A DNA stretch of 64,000 nucleotides, taken from positions 186,001-250,000 of the forward strand of contig CAVSLN010000009.1 in NCBI GenBank assembly GCA_963728855.1, written 5' to 3'. Shown here piece by piece: positions 34,871-43,600 of this stretch. Numbering within the stretch: the first letter of the stretch is position 1; every line of letters starts with the position of its first letter. Both the position numbers and the translations under genes were made by a program. The notes under the pieces are model-generated. The model did not search any database. It was not told the origin of the DNA and saw only the letters and a list, made by a program, of their open reading frames with translations. Origin of the DNA: AC-43 sp963728855 (GTDB lineage Bacteria > Actinomycetota > Actinomycetes > Mycobacteriales > Micromonosporaceae).

Positions 34871-35891
34871 CAACCTGACCCCTCAGGATGCGGACCCGGC
34901 TGAGGATGCTGTAGGTCAGGCTGTCGCCGAACCGGCGAAGGACATAGGCGGTATTCCGGTCCCTGAACCGTACGTCGGTCAGGGTGCGTACCGCGCCCAG
35001 CGTGCCTCGGCCGTACATGCCGTTGCAGATGGTCACCGTGTGCGTCTCCGCCATCGGGTTGGGGCCGCGGAAGAAGTGGGCGACGTCTTCGACGAGTCGC
35101 TTCGCGGACTCTTCACCGGCGAAGACGGGGCTGAACCGGTCATCGCCGACGTGGAAGTGCGCCTCGGCGTCACCCTCGTTCCGTGACCGCTGACCGACCG
35201 GCATACCCCTGGTCAACTCCACGCTGGCCAGCTGCTCCAGCACGAGCTGCGTGGCGTCGTTCCAGTCCACACCACCGAGGAGGACCAGGTTGGTGACGTA
35301 GTCGGCGGCGGAGAGTGCGTTGTCGAGCCGGACGTTGACCGGGTTGTTCGGGTTGACGGCCCGGATGTAGCCATGCACTTCCAGCAGCGAGTCGAGATCG
35401 GCGTACGTGTAGAGCTCGGTGTAGTCCGGACTGTTGGGGTCGGTGTAGGGCATGGTTTCGCGCAGGTCGGCCGGAAGCTCGGCGCAGACGATCGTGACCG
35501 GCTCGCCCTCGGGGTACCGCCACAGATCGACCGCCGGGGCCCGGGACTCCCCAGCCGACGGGCTCGCCTCCCGTAGCGCCGACTCCCGTAGCTCCAGCAG
35601 CTCGCGCTCCAACTTGTCCCGGCTGGCCTGCTCGTCGCTCGTCAGCTCCTCGACCGGCAGCAGGTGAGGTACCCCGCTGGCAACCGATCGAGGGGTGGCG
35701 AAGAACGTCGCATACCGGCCCAGCCACGCGTCCGTCGGGACCACGTTCTTCTCCCAGGAGGAGATCGACGGAACTGAGCAGCCGAGCGCCCCACCCAGCT
35801 GCGACTGGGTGATCACTCTGTCCCACTGGTGGAGGCGAAGCTCCCGCAGGCGGCGGGCGAGCGCCGGGGCAGTATCGCTGGTCGATGGCAC
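34818..35891 (-). CDS. XRE-family regulator with unrecognised C-terminal domain
   Basis: A 357-residue protein. The N-terminal helix-turn-helix is VITQSQLGGALGCSVPSISSWEKN (in residues 20-50). A charged helical linker (about 95-120) leads to a 230-residue domain starting EPVTIVCAELP, with NLVLLGGVDWN near residue 203 and a C-terminal half rich in RFRDRN and ILSRV. The LLGG turn after a hydrophobic strand suggests a Rossmann-like ligand-binding or enzymatic fold; I cannot name it. Similar sites at 34527, 34704 and 35901 are likely its operators, the last only 9 bases from its own start. Confidence 0.75.
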   Translation of the reverse strand: MPSTSDTAPALARRLRELRLHQWDRVITQSQLGGALGCSVPSISSWEKNVVPTDAWLGRYATFFATPRSVASGVPHLLPVEELTSDEQASRDKLERELLELRESALREASPSAGESRAPAVDLWRYPEGEPVTIVCAELPADLRETMPYTDPNSPDYTELYTYADLDSLLEVHGYIRAVNPNNPVNVRLDNALSAADYVTNLVLLGGVDWNDATQLVLEQLASVELTRGMPVGQRSRNEGDAEAHFHVGDDRFSPVFAGEESAKRLVEDVAHFFRGPNPMAETHTVTICNGMYGRGTLGAVRTLTDVRFRDRNTAYVLRRFGDSLTYSILSRVRILRGQVVTPDWTVADTRLHEWPD

Positions 35892-36204
35892 CGCCGCTCC
35901 TTCAGTGAACTTCAGGCTGGCCTGCCGAATACGCTACACGGGTCCACGCTACACCTGACCTTGCACGCCAGGACCCTTCCGGCTCGCTGGGCTACCTCCA
36001 TATTTCGGCTCTTTGCAACTGACTGTTCGTATGAGTCACCCACGGCGTTATGATCGAGTTGCGTGTCCCCGCTGAACCCGGGCCAAATCTCCTGTATATG
36101 CTGGCGCGCGATCCAGATGATCGCGCCCACTGTGCGACGGGTTGTCGAGCCCGCCGTGCCCAGGAGACGGGGAAAGGCATGGATAGCAAAGGATGGTGAC
36201 GGAC
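35892..36204. other. Divergent promoter region of the XRE and GNAT genes
   Basis: About 310 bases without a gene. It holds the XRE operator candidate and, near the GNAT end, a six-codon frame (ATG at 36179, ending TGGTGA at 36199, with AAAGG upstream) that could couple translation to the GNAT start 5 bases later. I see nothing else in it. Confidence 0.5.
35901..35915. promoter_or_regulatory. Candidate XRE operator at its own start
   Basis: TTCAGTGAACTTCAG: overlapping TTCA-N-TGAA and TGAA-N-TTCA palindromes, 9 bases upstream of the XRE start codon. This position would give autorepression. Confidence 0.5.
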
Positions 36205-36732
36205 ATGACCGCACAGGTGCGGGTCGAGATCCACCCAGCGGATCCAGCAGACCTAACGTCTCTCGTCGACTTCCTTGGCCAGGAGCACTACTTCATCGAC
36301 CGGCTCAAGCGCCATCAGGACGGACATGGCGTACTGCTCATCGCGTGGTGCGCGGACGTGCCGGTCGGGGACGTCTACCTCTGGCGCGCCGCCAAAGCGG
36401 AGGAGGAGCTGAACCGTTGGTTCCCGGACGCCCCCCTCCTGACCCACCTCGAGGTGCGTCGCGACCTACGGAACCGGGGCATCGGCTCGCAGCTGCTGCG
36501 GTACGCCGAGGAGGAGCTGGCACGGGACGGCTGCGGCCAGGTGGTCCTGGGGGTCGGCCGGGAGAACAAGGACGCGCGACGGCTGTACGAGCGTACCGGC
36601 TACCAGCTCTACCTCGACCGCGGCGCGGAGGCCGAGATATCCACGGCCAAGGAGGAGTGGGACGCCGGTGGTAGTCGGCGCGAGGAGCAGGAGACCTGCC
36701 TCGTCTATGTCAAGGATCTCGGCGACCGCTAG
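36205..36732 (+). CDS. GNAT-family N-acetyltransferase
   Basis: A 175-residue acetyltransferase. THLEVRRDLRNRGIGSQLLRYAEEEL is the acetyl-CoA motif (V-x-x-x-x-R-x-x-G-I-G), followed by VVLGVGRENKDARRLYERTGYQ. The acceptor is unknown. An upstream in-frame ATG (36193) exists; 36205 has GGTGA spaced correctly. It lies in the accessory stretch, divergent from the XRE gene. Confidence 0.85.
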   Translation: MTAQVRVEIHPADPADLTSLVDFLGQEHYFIDRLKRHQDGHGVLLIAWCADVPVGDVYLWRAAKAEEELNRWFPDAPLLTHLEVRRDLRNRGIGSQLLRYAEEELARDGCGQVVLGVGRENKDARRLYERTGYQLYLDRGAEAEISTAKEEWDAGGSRREEQETCLVYVKDLGDR

Positions 36733-37329
36733 CACGGATGCTGGCCGCACGTGCCCGCGCGCCTTGGGTGGTCTTGTCTGGAGAGCATTGGCGACGTCGG
36801 CCGGGTGTCCCGAGCGGTGCCGTCGTCCGGTGGGTACTCCTGGTCATGGTCGCAAGCCGGTCAGGTGACAAACTGGCTACGTGTACCTGAACTGCCGGGG
36901 CAGCCGAACTGGCCGGCGCGGTTCCTCGCGTGGCGGAGCCGGCATGCCCGGGGGTCCGGCCCGGCCGTTCTCGGCCCGGTTGGTCGGCTGCCTGAGCGCC
37001 TACTGTTGTGGAGTCAGCGAAATCCTCTTGGCAGCGGCTGACTCGGCGGCGGATGTTTGGACGGTGCAGGCGGTTACACTCGGGGCTTCCACCCCAGGAT
37101 GGTCTGAACTTCGAAATTGTGGATCTATTAAGAGTAAGTTCGAGCATGCGGCGGCACGACGAGAAGGAATCCGGGACAACCGATCCGTTGTGCTGCATCG
37201 GGTCTCCGACATCAAATCTCCGGCCCGTGTCTTTCGAGCGGTCGCTCGAATGTCTTACTGCGACGGGCATCGACTCCGGCCGCTCCCGGGTACCCGTCGC
37301 CCCGTGCCCGTCAGCGCGGATGCCAGAGT
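36733..37329. other. Non-coding stretch in the accessory region
   Basis: About 600 bases. Frames are short, lack ribosome sites and show no codon-position G+C bias or family resemblance. Several relatively A/T-rich runs (for example near 37120) look non-coding. I see no repeat or RNA gene in it. Confidence 0.5.
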
Positions 37330-38709
37330 GTGGAGACGTGGTTGAGAACTGGCGATGGTAGATCCGGTGAGGTGGTCGAAGGTCACGGGGTGGAGCTCGC
37401 CGAGCCGCTGCACCACGGCTCGCACCTGGACCTGTTGGAGAGCGTGCCACTGAATGCCGTACCGCCGGTGAACGGAGCGCCGGCCGAGCTGATCGGCGCG
37501 ATCGTCGTACCTACCTTCCGGCCGGCGCACCATCTCGACCACGCTCGTGAGCTGGCCGCAGACCTGCGCTGCCGGCTTGTCGCCCTGTGTAGCGGCCAGG
37601 CCAAGGCGGCGGAGGTCATCGCGAGGTCACCGCGCCACGCGACGCTCACCTACGCCATCGACATACCGTCACCACGAACCCCGGCCTTGGACTCCTTCGA
37701 GACGACCCGGCTAGGCAGCGTGGCGCTTGGCGCGGACCAGCGTGACACCGCCTTGAAACGGAACCTGGGCCTGCTACTGGCTCGCAGCATGGGCTGGGAC
37801 CGAATCGTCTTCATGGACGATGACATCATCGTCGATGACCCCGATGACGTGGCCCGCGCGGCCGCACTGACCAGTCGCTTTGACGTGGTTGGCCTGGCGG
37901 TCACGGGATTTCCGGACAACTCGGTGGTCTGCCATGCGCGCCGGGACGTCGGCGAATATCAGAAGACCTTCATCGGTGGTGGTGCGATGGCGCTGCGGCC
38001 GGCGCTGATCGACTCGTTCTTCCCTGAGGTATACAACGAGGACTGGCTATTCCTGTTCGACCAGGACCAGCTTCTTACGGTGGCGAGTGCCGGTCAGGTG
38101 ACCCAGGAGGAGTACGACCCGTACGCCGACCCTGGCCGGGCCGGTCGTGAGGAGTTCGGCGACTGCCTTGCTGAGGGTATCTACTCGCGGCTTGACCAGA
38201 AGCGGGCGTCCGGACAGCATCCCCAGCTCACCGACCGGGACGTGGACGAGGCATTCTGGCGAGCATTCCTGGACGACCGGCGCTTGGTAATCGACAGCAT
38301 TATCGAGCGGGTCCCCGGGATATCGGCTGACGCTGACCGCAAGGTCCAGATGCTCAGGTCTCTCGATGCGGCGCGCGACCGTCTGGGTACGATCCGGCCG
38401 GCGGAGTATGTGGACTACCTGGCTGCCTGGAAGGCGGATCGGGAGGTGTGGGCGGGCCGCCTGGCCAAGTGTCCACATGCGACGGACGAGGACGATGTGG
38501 CCGACATGGCCGTGGCACTCGGCATTCCACGGGAGAGCGTGTACCAGACCGGCGCGACGCCGCTACGCGATGGCCACCCGACCCCGGCCGGCCCGGCGCC
38601 ACGGATACGGCCGGCCGAGCAGCGCCAGGCCAACGGAGAGAGCGTCCCCGTGACCGGCTACGACCTCGCCGCGCCCGTCGCGCAGCCCGGCCAGCCTCCC
38701 GAGAGGTGA
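37330..38709 (+). CDS. Glycosyltransferase-like protein (GT-A fold, FMDDDI motif)
   Basis: A protein of up to 459 residues. IGAIVVPTFRPAHHLDHARELA is the nucleotide-sugar-binding start of a GT2-like fold. MGWDRIVFMDDDIIVDDPDD carries the metal-binding D-x-D. GGGAMALRPALIDSFFPEVYNEDWLFLFD resembles the acceptor loop with the ED/W motif of GT2 enzymes. A helical region and a Pro-rich tail follow. The start is uncertain: GTG at 37330 or 37372. Substrates are unknown; it is alone apart from the GNAT and XRE genes. Confidence 0.65.
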   Translation: METWLRTGDGRSGEVVEGHGVELAEPLHHGSHLDLLESVPLNAVPPVNGAPAELIGAIVVPTFRPAHHLDHARELAADLRCRLVALCSGQAKAAEVIARSPRHATLTYAIDIPSPRTPALDSFETTRLGSVALGADQRDTALKRNLGLLLARSMGWDRIVFMDDDIIVDDPDDVARAAALTSRFDVVGLAVTGFPDNSVVCHARRDVGEYQKTFIGGGAMALRPALIDSFFPEVYNEDWLFLFDQDQLLTVASAGQVTQEEYDPYADPGRAGREEFGDCLAEGIYSRLDQKRASGQHPQLTDRDVDEAFWRAFLDDRRLVIDSIIERVPGISADADRKVQMLRSLDAARDRLGTIRPAEYVDYLAAWKADREVWAGRLAKCPHATDEDDVADMAVALGIPRESVYQTGATPLRDGHPTPAGPAPRIRPAEQRQANGESVPVTGYDLAAPVAQPGQPPER

Positions 38710-38798
38710 GGCCCGGGTGGCGCGCTAGAACGTATCCCAAGCGCCTGGACCTTCGGTCGGCGCGGCCGCCTCCGGCGTGAACCCGGGTGACCCGTCGG

Positions 38799-39161
38799 CT
38801 AGTACACCAGCGCCTGTACGCCGTCGCCGAGCGCCTCCTCGACGAACACGGCCGCACCGGCGATCCGTACCCCCGGGAGGACGTCCTCGGCGGTGATCGA
38901 CCGCCGGGCGGCGCACTGGGTGCACAGGGTGACCTGGCCGCCGTCCATGATCGCGGCGAGCAGGTCGGGCAGCGGCGCCGAGTGCGGCAGCTCGAACTCG
39001 GCGGCCCGGCCGGGAAGCGCGTACCACGCCGACTCGCCGGTCAGCCAGAGCGACACCGGTACGCCGGCCGCGACCGCGGTCGCCGCGACGGTGAACGCCT
39101 GGGAGCAGCGCTCCGGGGCGTCCATGCCCGCGGTTGCCTTGATGACCAGAGTGCGCGCCAT
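38799..39161 (-). CDS. DsrE-family protein
   Basis: A 120-residue protein starting MARTLVIKATAGMDAPER with a DsrE/F-like alpha-beta fold (AFTVAATAVAAGVPVSLWLTGES; VTLCTQCAARRSI). The CTQC pair may be the sulfur-carrying or redox site. The family includes sulfur-relay proteins, in keeping with the nearby sseA. Start at 39161 rather than the in-frame ATG 12 bases upstream. Confidence 0.8.
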   Translation of the reverse strand: MARTLVIKATAGMDAPERCSQAFTVAATAVAAGVPVSLWLTGESAWYALPGRAAEFELPHSAPLPDLLAAIMDGGQVTLCTQCAARRSITAEDVLPGVRIAGAAVFVEEALGDGVQALVY

Positions 39162-39188
39162 GGCGACCAGCATAGGATCGACGGTGTG

Positions 39189-39290
39189 GTGACCGAGATC
39201 GGCTTCGTCAGCCTGCTCGTCGCGGGCTTCGGCGCGCTCGCGGGCGGGCTGGCCTATCTGGCGGTCCGGGTATCGAGAGGACGCTGGTGA
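39189..39290 (+). CDS. 33-residue single-helix membrane peptide
   Basis: A GTG-started frame encoding an acidic start, one helix (FVSLLVAGFGALAGGLAYLAV) and a basic end (RVSRGRW), giving an inside-positive tail. Its TGA overlaps the GTG of the nitrobindin gene (GTGA), so it is translated in tandem. Small proteins of this kind are often unannotated. Confidence 0.55.
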   Translation: MTEIGFVSLLVAGFGALAGGLAYLAVRVSRGRW

Positions 39291-39880
39291 CCGACAACCC
39301 GCTGGCGGTACCGCCGTGGCTGAACGCGCCCCCGGCGCCGGAATACCCGTACGAGGAGTCGCACGACCTGCGTACCGGACCGGACCTGCATCCGGCGCTG
39401 CTCGGCCTGCTGCCCTTCGTCGGGGTCTGGCGCGGCCGGGGCGGCGGGGAGTACCCGACGATCGAGGGCTTCGGCTTCGCGCAGGAGGTGCGGTTCAGCC
39501 ATGACGGGCGGCCGTTCCTGTTCTACGAGTCGCGGGCCTGGCTGCTGGCCGACGACGGTACGCCGATCCGGCCGGCGTTCCGGGAGGTCGGCTGGTGGCG
39601 CCCGGTGCCACGAGCCGACGGCAAGGCCAGCGACGAGCTGGAGGTCCTGCTGACCAACCCGACCGGGGTCATGGAGCTGTACGTGGGCCGGGTCACCAAC
39701 CTGCGCGTGGAACTGGTGACCGACGCGGTCGTCCGTACGGTCACCGCCAAGGAGGTCAGCGCGGGGCAGCGGCTGTACGGGATCGTCGACGGCGCGCTGC
39801 TGTACACGCACGAGATGTCGGCCGTCGGGCAACAGCTGTCGCCGCACCTGTCGGCGAAGCTGAACCGGGTGGCCGGCTGA
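39287..39880 (+). CDS. Nitrobindin/FABP-like heme-binding protein (peroxynitrite isomerase family)
   Basis: A 197-residue beta-barrel protein. LLPFVGVWRGRGGGEYPTIEGFGFAQEV contains the GxWxGxG motif and the C-terminal HEMSAVGQQLSPHLSAKL carries candidate heme-ligand histidines. Nitrobindins bind ferric heme and isomerise peroxynitrite to nitrate. In mycobacteria the orthologue Rv0813c lies beside the class IV aminotransferase, as here. Confidence 0.9.
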   Translation: MTDNPLAVPPWLNAPPAPEYPYEESHDLRTGPDLHPALLGLLPFVGVWRGRGGGEYPTIEGFGFAQEVRFSHDGRPFLFYESRAWLLADDGTPIRPAFREVGWWRPVPRADGKASDELEVLLTNPTGVMELYVGRVTNLRVELVTDAVVRTVTAKEVSAGQRLYGIVDGALLYTHEMSAVGQQLSPHLSAKLNRVAG

Positions 39881-39900
39881 GTCCGTTCAGCGCGCGCTGA

Positions 39901-39948
39901 GCCGACTGTTCCCGCTACCGCGGGCCGGGCCGACTGTTCCCGCTACCG
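39901..39948. repeat. Duplicated 20-mer over the PLP-enzyme stop codon
   Basis: GCCGACTGTTCCCGCTACCG occurs at 39901 and again at 39929. The second copy includes the stop codon of the minus-strand aminotransferase gene (CTA, 39943-39945). The first lies just downstream, so the end of that gene has been duplicated with a 28-base period. Confidence 0.8.
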
Positions 39949-40788
39949 TGTGAAGCCGAGCAGGGCGGCCAGACGGTCGGTGTCCTCGGCCGGCTTCCGT
40001 ACGGCGCCGTCGAGGCTGCGTACCTCCGCGATGCCCCGCACGGAGGAGAGCAGCCAGATCCCGTCGGCGCCGGTCAGCTCGTCCGGGCGGACCAGCCGCT
40101 CGCCGGCGGTCAAGCCCAGGTCGCCGGCGTGCCGCAGCAACCACCGGGCGGTGGTACCGGGCAGGATGCCGGTCGGTTCGGCGGGCACCGTCCAGAGGGT
40201 CGAGCCAGCCAGCCAGACCAGCGTCGCCGTGGGCGCCTCCAGGGCGTACCCATCGCCGGACAGCCACAGCACGTCGTCGGCGCCCTGTGCCGCGGCCCAG
40301 CGCTGCGAGGCCATGTTGATCGCGTACGACAGCGTCTTCGCCCCGCCGAGCAGCCACGGCGCGGCGGTGCGGGCGGCCGCCGGGAAGCCCAGCGACGCGG
40401 TCAGCACGGCGATCCCCTCGCGGCGGGCGCGCAGCATCGCTTCGCCGATCGGGCCGATCGTCGCGTAGATGGTGGGCGGGCTCCCAGCCTCAGACCCCCG
40501 CGTGCAGATCAGCCGCAGCGCGCCCTCGGTCCCGGCGTCCCACCGCGCGAGCGCCTGGCCGGCCAGCTCGGTGAGCGCGGCGCGCGGCGGCAGCGGCAGG
40601 TCCAGCAGCCGGGCCGAGCGGACCATCCGGGCCAGATGCTCGTCGAGCAGCCAGGGTCGGCCGGACCGGACGTGCACGGTCTCGAAGATCCCGTCGCCGC
40701 GCAGGGCACCGAGGTCGTCGCCGCGCAGGATCGGGGTATCGACGGGGATGACGCCGCGCCCCAGCACGGCAAGCACGCGATCGGGCAC
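39943..40788 (-). CDS. Class IV aminotransferase / 4-amino-4-deoxychorismate lyase-like
   Basis: A 281-residue fold-type IV PLP enzyme. LRGDGIFETVHVRSGRPWLLDEHLARM is the family N-terminus, KTLSYAINM carries the PLP lysine, and DDVLWLSGDGYALEAPTATLVW and PTGILPGTTARWLL bind the cofactor phosphate. It may be PabC (p-aminobenzoate formation) or a D-/branched-chain aminotransferase; folate-related YgfZ nearby favours PabC weakly. GTG start; divergent from the Fur gene with 39 bases between starts. Confidence 0.88.
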   Translation of the reverse strand: MPDRVLAVLGRGVIPVDTPILRGDDLGALRGDGIFETVHVRSGRPWLLDEHLARMVRSARLLDLPLPPRAALTELAGQALARWDAGTEGALRLICTRGSEAGSPPTIYATIGPIGEAMLRARREGIAVLTASLGFPAAARTAAPWLLGGAKTLSYAINMASQRWAAAQGADDVLWLSGDGYALEAPTATLVWLAGSTLWTVPAEPTGILPGTTARWLLRHAGDLGLTAGERLVRPDELTGADGIWLLSSVRGIAEVRSLDGAVRKPAEDTDRLAALLGFTR

Positions 40789-40827
40789 GACGGCGACGCT
40801 ACCCCACGCGCGGGTAGGCTCGACGAC

Positions 40828-41253
40828 GTGTCCGATGCGTCGCTCGCCGAGATGCTGCGCGCCAAGGGACTGCGGCTGACCGCGCAACGCCAGCTCGTCC
40901 TGGAGGCGGTGCACGAGCTCGGCCACGCGACACCCGACCAGGTACACGCCAAGGTCTCCAAGGTCGCCGCCGGGGTGAACATCACCACCGTCTACCGGAC
41001 CCTCGAACTGCTCGAGGAGCTGGGCCTGGTGACCCACGCGCACCTGTCGCACGGGGCGCCGACCTACCACTCGGTGGGCGAGGCGCAGCACGTCCACCTG
41101 GTCTGCCGGGCCTGCGGCGGGCTGACCGAGATGCCATCCGGCAAGCTCACCTCCCTGGCCGCCGCGCTGCACGCCGAGTACGGCTTCCTGCTCGACATCG
41201 GCCACGTGGCGCTCTTCGGTATATGTGTGGGATGTGGGGAACGCGATGCCTGA
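40828..41253 (+). CDS. Fur-family metalloregulator
   Basis: A 141-residue Fur protein. Winged helix: RLTAQRQLVLEAVHELGHATPDQVHAKV and ITTVYRTLELLEELGLV. The H-x-H (VHLVC) and two Cys pairs (CRAC, CVGC) form the regulatory and structural metal sites. It could be Fur, Zur or PerR type; this cannot be told from sequence alone. GTG start. It overlaps the YgfZ gene by 8 bases. Confidence 0.92.
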   Translation: MSDASLAEMLRAKGLRLTAQRQLVLEAVHELGHATPDQVHAKVSKVAAGVNITTVYRTLELLEELGLVTHAHLSHGAPTYHSVGEAQHVHLVCRACGGLTEMPSGKLTSLAAALHAEYGFLLDIGHVALFGICVGCGERDA

Positions 41254-42292
41254 GATCCTGGTCGCGGCGATCGAGCCGGACTCCGCGGACGTCGGCGCGG
41301 TCGCGCACTACGGCGACCCGATGCGCGAGCAGCGTACCCTCGCGACCGCGGCCGGCCTGGTCGACCGCTCGCACCGGGGCGTACTCGCGGTCACCGGTCC
41401 GGACCGGCTCGACTGGCTGCACAGCCTGACCACCCAGCACCTCACCGCGCTCGCCCCGGGGCAGGGCACCGAGCTGCTCGTCCTGTCGCCGCACGGGCAC
41501 GTCGAGCACCACGCGCTGGTCACCGACGACGGCACGGCGACCTGGCTGGACACCGAGCCCGGCGCGGCCGCCCCGCTGCTGGACTTCCTGACGAAGATGC
41601 GCTTCATGACCCGGGTCGAGCCCGTCGACGTGACCGCCGACTGGGCGCTGCTGTCGCTGGTCGGCCCGGCCGCGCGGGTGCCCGGCGTGGAGCTGCGGCC
41701 GCCGGCCGTCGCGACGGTGCCCGGTCCGAAGTTCGCATCCGTCGATGTCCCGGCGTCCGCGACCACCCGCTACGCGGTCGCGTCACTGCCCGACGGGGGC
41801 TGGGTCCGCCGGATGGGGTACGGGTACGACCTGCTCGTCCCGCGCGCTTCCGTTGCGGAATGGGTCGACCGGCTCGGCGTACCGTGGGCGGGCGTGTGGG
41901 CGTTCGAGGCGCTGCGGGTGGCCTCCCGGCGCCCCCGCTACGGGCTGGAGACCGACCACCGGACGATCCCGGCCGAGGTGGGCTGGCTGGCCGACGCCGT
42001 ACACCTCGACAAGGGGTGCTATCGCGGGCAGGAGACCGTGGCCCGGGTACACAACCTGGGCCGGCCGCCGCGCCGACTGGTCTTGCTGCACCTGGACGGT
42101 GTGCTCTCGGACGAGCTGCCGCCGCCCGGTACTCCGGTGTCCACAGTGGACGGTCGCGAGGTCGGCTTCGTCGGTACGGCCGTCCGCCACCACGAGCTCG
42201 GCCCGGTCGCGCTGGCCGTCATCAAGCGCTCGCTTCCCGACACCGAGCCCTTGCGCGTCGGCGCCTCAGCCGCGGCGGTCGATCCCGGCTAG
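41246..42292 (+). CDS. ygfZ: YgfZ/GcvT-like folate-binding protein
   Basis: A 348-residue protein of the GcvT-fold YgfZ family. DKGCYRGQETVARVHNLG near residue 254 is the diagnostic K-G-C-Y-x-G-Q-E motif. YgfZ proteins use tetrahydrofolate to support Fe-S cluster repair and assembly. It overlaps the Fur gene, so metal status may set its level. One palindrome GTCCACAGTGGAC lies at 42139. Confidence 0.95.
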   Translation: MPEILVAAIEPDSADVGAVAHYGDPMREQRTLATAAGLVDRSHRGVLAVTGPDRLDWLHSLTTQHLTALAPGQGTELLVLSPHGHVEHHALVTDDGTATWLDTEPGAAAPLLDFLTKMRFMTRVEPVDVTADWALLSLVGPAARVPGVELRPPAVATVPGPKFASVDVPASATTRYAVASLPDGGWVRRMGYGYDLLVPRASVAEWVDRLGVPWAGVWAFEALRVASRRPRYGLETDHRTIPAEVGWLADAVHLDKGCYRGQETVARVHNLGRPPRRLVLLHLDGVLSDELPPPGTPVSTVDGREVGFVGTAVRHHELGPVALAVIKRSLPDTEPLRVGASAAAVDPG

Positions 42293-42323
42293 CTCGTTTT
42301 CCTACCACGTCCCGGCCCGGGGC

Positions 42324-42460
42324 TCAGCGAGGTCGGGCGAGGGCGGCGGCCATGAGCGTGCGTAGCTCGGGCCGGTCGAGCTGGGCGGCGTCGCGCAGCT
42401 TCACGTGCCGGTGTACCTTGCCGGTGCCCTGCATGAGGTGCGCCGGGTCGGGAAGGCTGG
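42324..42460 (-). pseudogene. Fragment of a DUF1801-type protein
   Basis: The minus strand reads SLPDPAHLMQGTGKVHRHVK followed by LRDAAQLDRPELRTLMAAAL and a stop. This resembles the C-terminal end of DUF1801/YdhG-type small proteins, in which a G-T-G-K-x-x-R-H-V-K motif precedes the final helix. No N-terminal part is found in any frame upstream, so it looks like a remnant. Confidence 0.45.
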
Positions 42461-42547
42461 AGACCGGGCGAGCGCCTCGACGGCCGGCGAGGAGGCACCG
42501 CTCAGTACCCGCTCCGCGGGTCCGGGCAAGGACTGCACGGGTCCAGC

Positions 42548-43498
42548 CTAAGCGGGCGTGACCGCGCCGTACCCCGTACCGAGCGTCGCGTGGTTGAGGT
42601 ACGCAACCGCGTTGCCGGTCTTGTTCGCGCCCGAGCGGTAGATACCCCATTTCACGTTGTCGTGCGTACCCCACAGGGTCGCGGCCGGATATCGCGTGGC
42701 GCCGTTGGTGAACGTCGGTGGTGCGCCGTTGTACCAGAACGACACCCAGCCGTCCCCTCCCCGGGTGAGCTTGAACCCGATGACGAAGCTGTTCCACCGG
42801 CCGACGGACAGGGATGCGTTCCAGATGTGCCGGTCGGAGCCGTCCGGCGAGATGAGCTGGAAGTGCAGTTGGCCGTCGCCGAGGGTACGCAGGACGAACG
42901 GGCCAACGTTCAGGCCACCGTCACCGACGCCGGACACGTGCATCTGGAACAGCGAGACCCAGGCGCCGTCCTGGGTCGGCATCGGGTCCCACAGCGCCCG
43001 CCAGCCGAGGTAGAACGTCTGGCCCACGCGCGAGTCGTCCAGGTCGAACACCGCACCGTTGCCGCCACGCATGCCGCGGCTCTCGCACCGGGCCTTCGTA
43101 CCGTCCGGGTTCTGCCAGGTCTCGAAGCGGAACGAGGAGCCGTAGCGGCCCTGCGGATCGCCCGCGACGGTGACCGTACCCGGTGCTGTCTCTGTCCCTT
43201 CAAACGCGCGGCCGGCCAGGGCAGGATCGGCCCGCCACAGGACGGTGCCGGGCGGTGACGCGGCGGCCGACCGCGACGGCGCGGGCGACGCCGACGCAGA
43301 CCCAGCCGGGGACGGCGGGGCGCCGGACGGGGACCCCTGCCCGGTCGGGTCGGCAGCGGACGCGCCGTCGCTGGGCGGGTGGGCAGGCGCGGCCGTCGGC
43401 GTGCCGCGCAGGCCGAAAAACACCAGTGCCCCCACGAGTACGACCGCGAGCGCGCCGGACAGCGCCCAGTGCACCCGGCCCCAGCCGCGCCCGGACAT
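42548..43498 (-). CDS. Membrane-anchored polysaccharide-lyase-like protein (heparin lyase I fold)
   Basis: A 316-residue protein with one N-terminal helix (residues 11-30), a Pro/Ser/Ala-rich linker (35-85) and a jelly-roll domain. RFETWQNPDGTKARCESRG, FYLGWRALWDPMPTQDGAWVSLFQMHV and WNSFVIGFKLTRGGDGWVSFWYNG match the concanavalin-like polysaccharide lyase (PF14099-type) family. The substrate is probably glucuronan or alginate-like, not certain. It lies beside the chitinase, also minus strand. ATG at 43498 chosen; GTG/ATG codons lie a few codons upstream. Confidence 0.82.
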   Translation of the reverse strand: MSGRGWGRVHWALSGALAVVLVGALVFFGLRGTPTAAPAHPPSDGASAADPTGQGSPSGAPPSPAGSASASPAPSRSAAASPPGTVLWRADPALAGRAFEGTETAPGTVTVAGDPQGRYGSSFRFETWQNPDGTKARCESRGMRGGNGAVFDLDDSRVGQTFYLGWRALWDPMPTQDGAWVSLFQMHVSGVGDGGLNVGPFVLRTLGDGQLHFQLISPDGSDRHIWNASLSVGRWNSFVIGFKLTRGGDGWVSFWYNGAPPTFTNGATRYPAATLWGTHDNVKWGIYRSGANKTGNAVAYLNHATLGTGYGAVTPA

Positions 43499-43600
43499 GG
43501 AACTGTGGTGTGCCACCGGCCCATCCCAGTGATGCGAACGACGGCTGTCAATACCAGGCCGGCACACGCGGAAGGGTGGGCCGGCCCGGCGTACCGCGTC

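Noticed and set aside
36881..37345. 154-residue plus-strand frame in the accessory region
   Set aside because: Arg/Ser/Cys-rich composition, no codon-position bias and no ribosome site.
42295..42550. Intact small gene between ygfZ and the lyase gene
   Set aside because: Only the C-terminal signature of a DUF1801 protein is visible and upstream coding is missing, so it is listed as a fragment.
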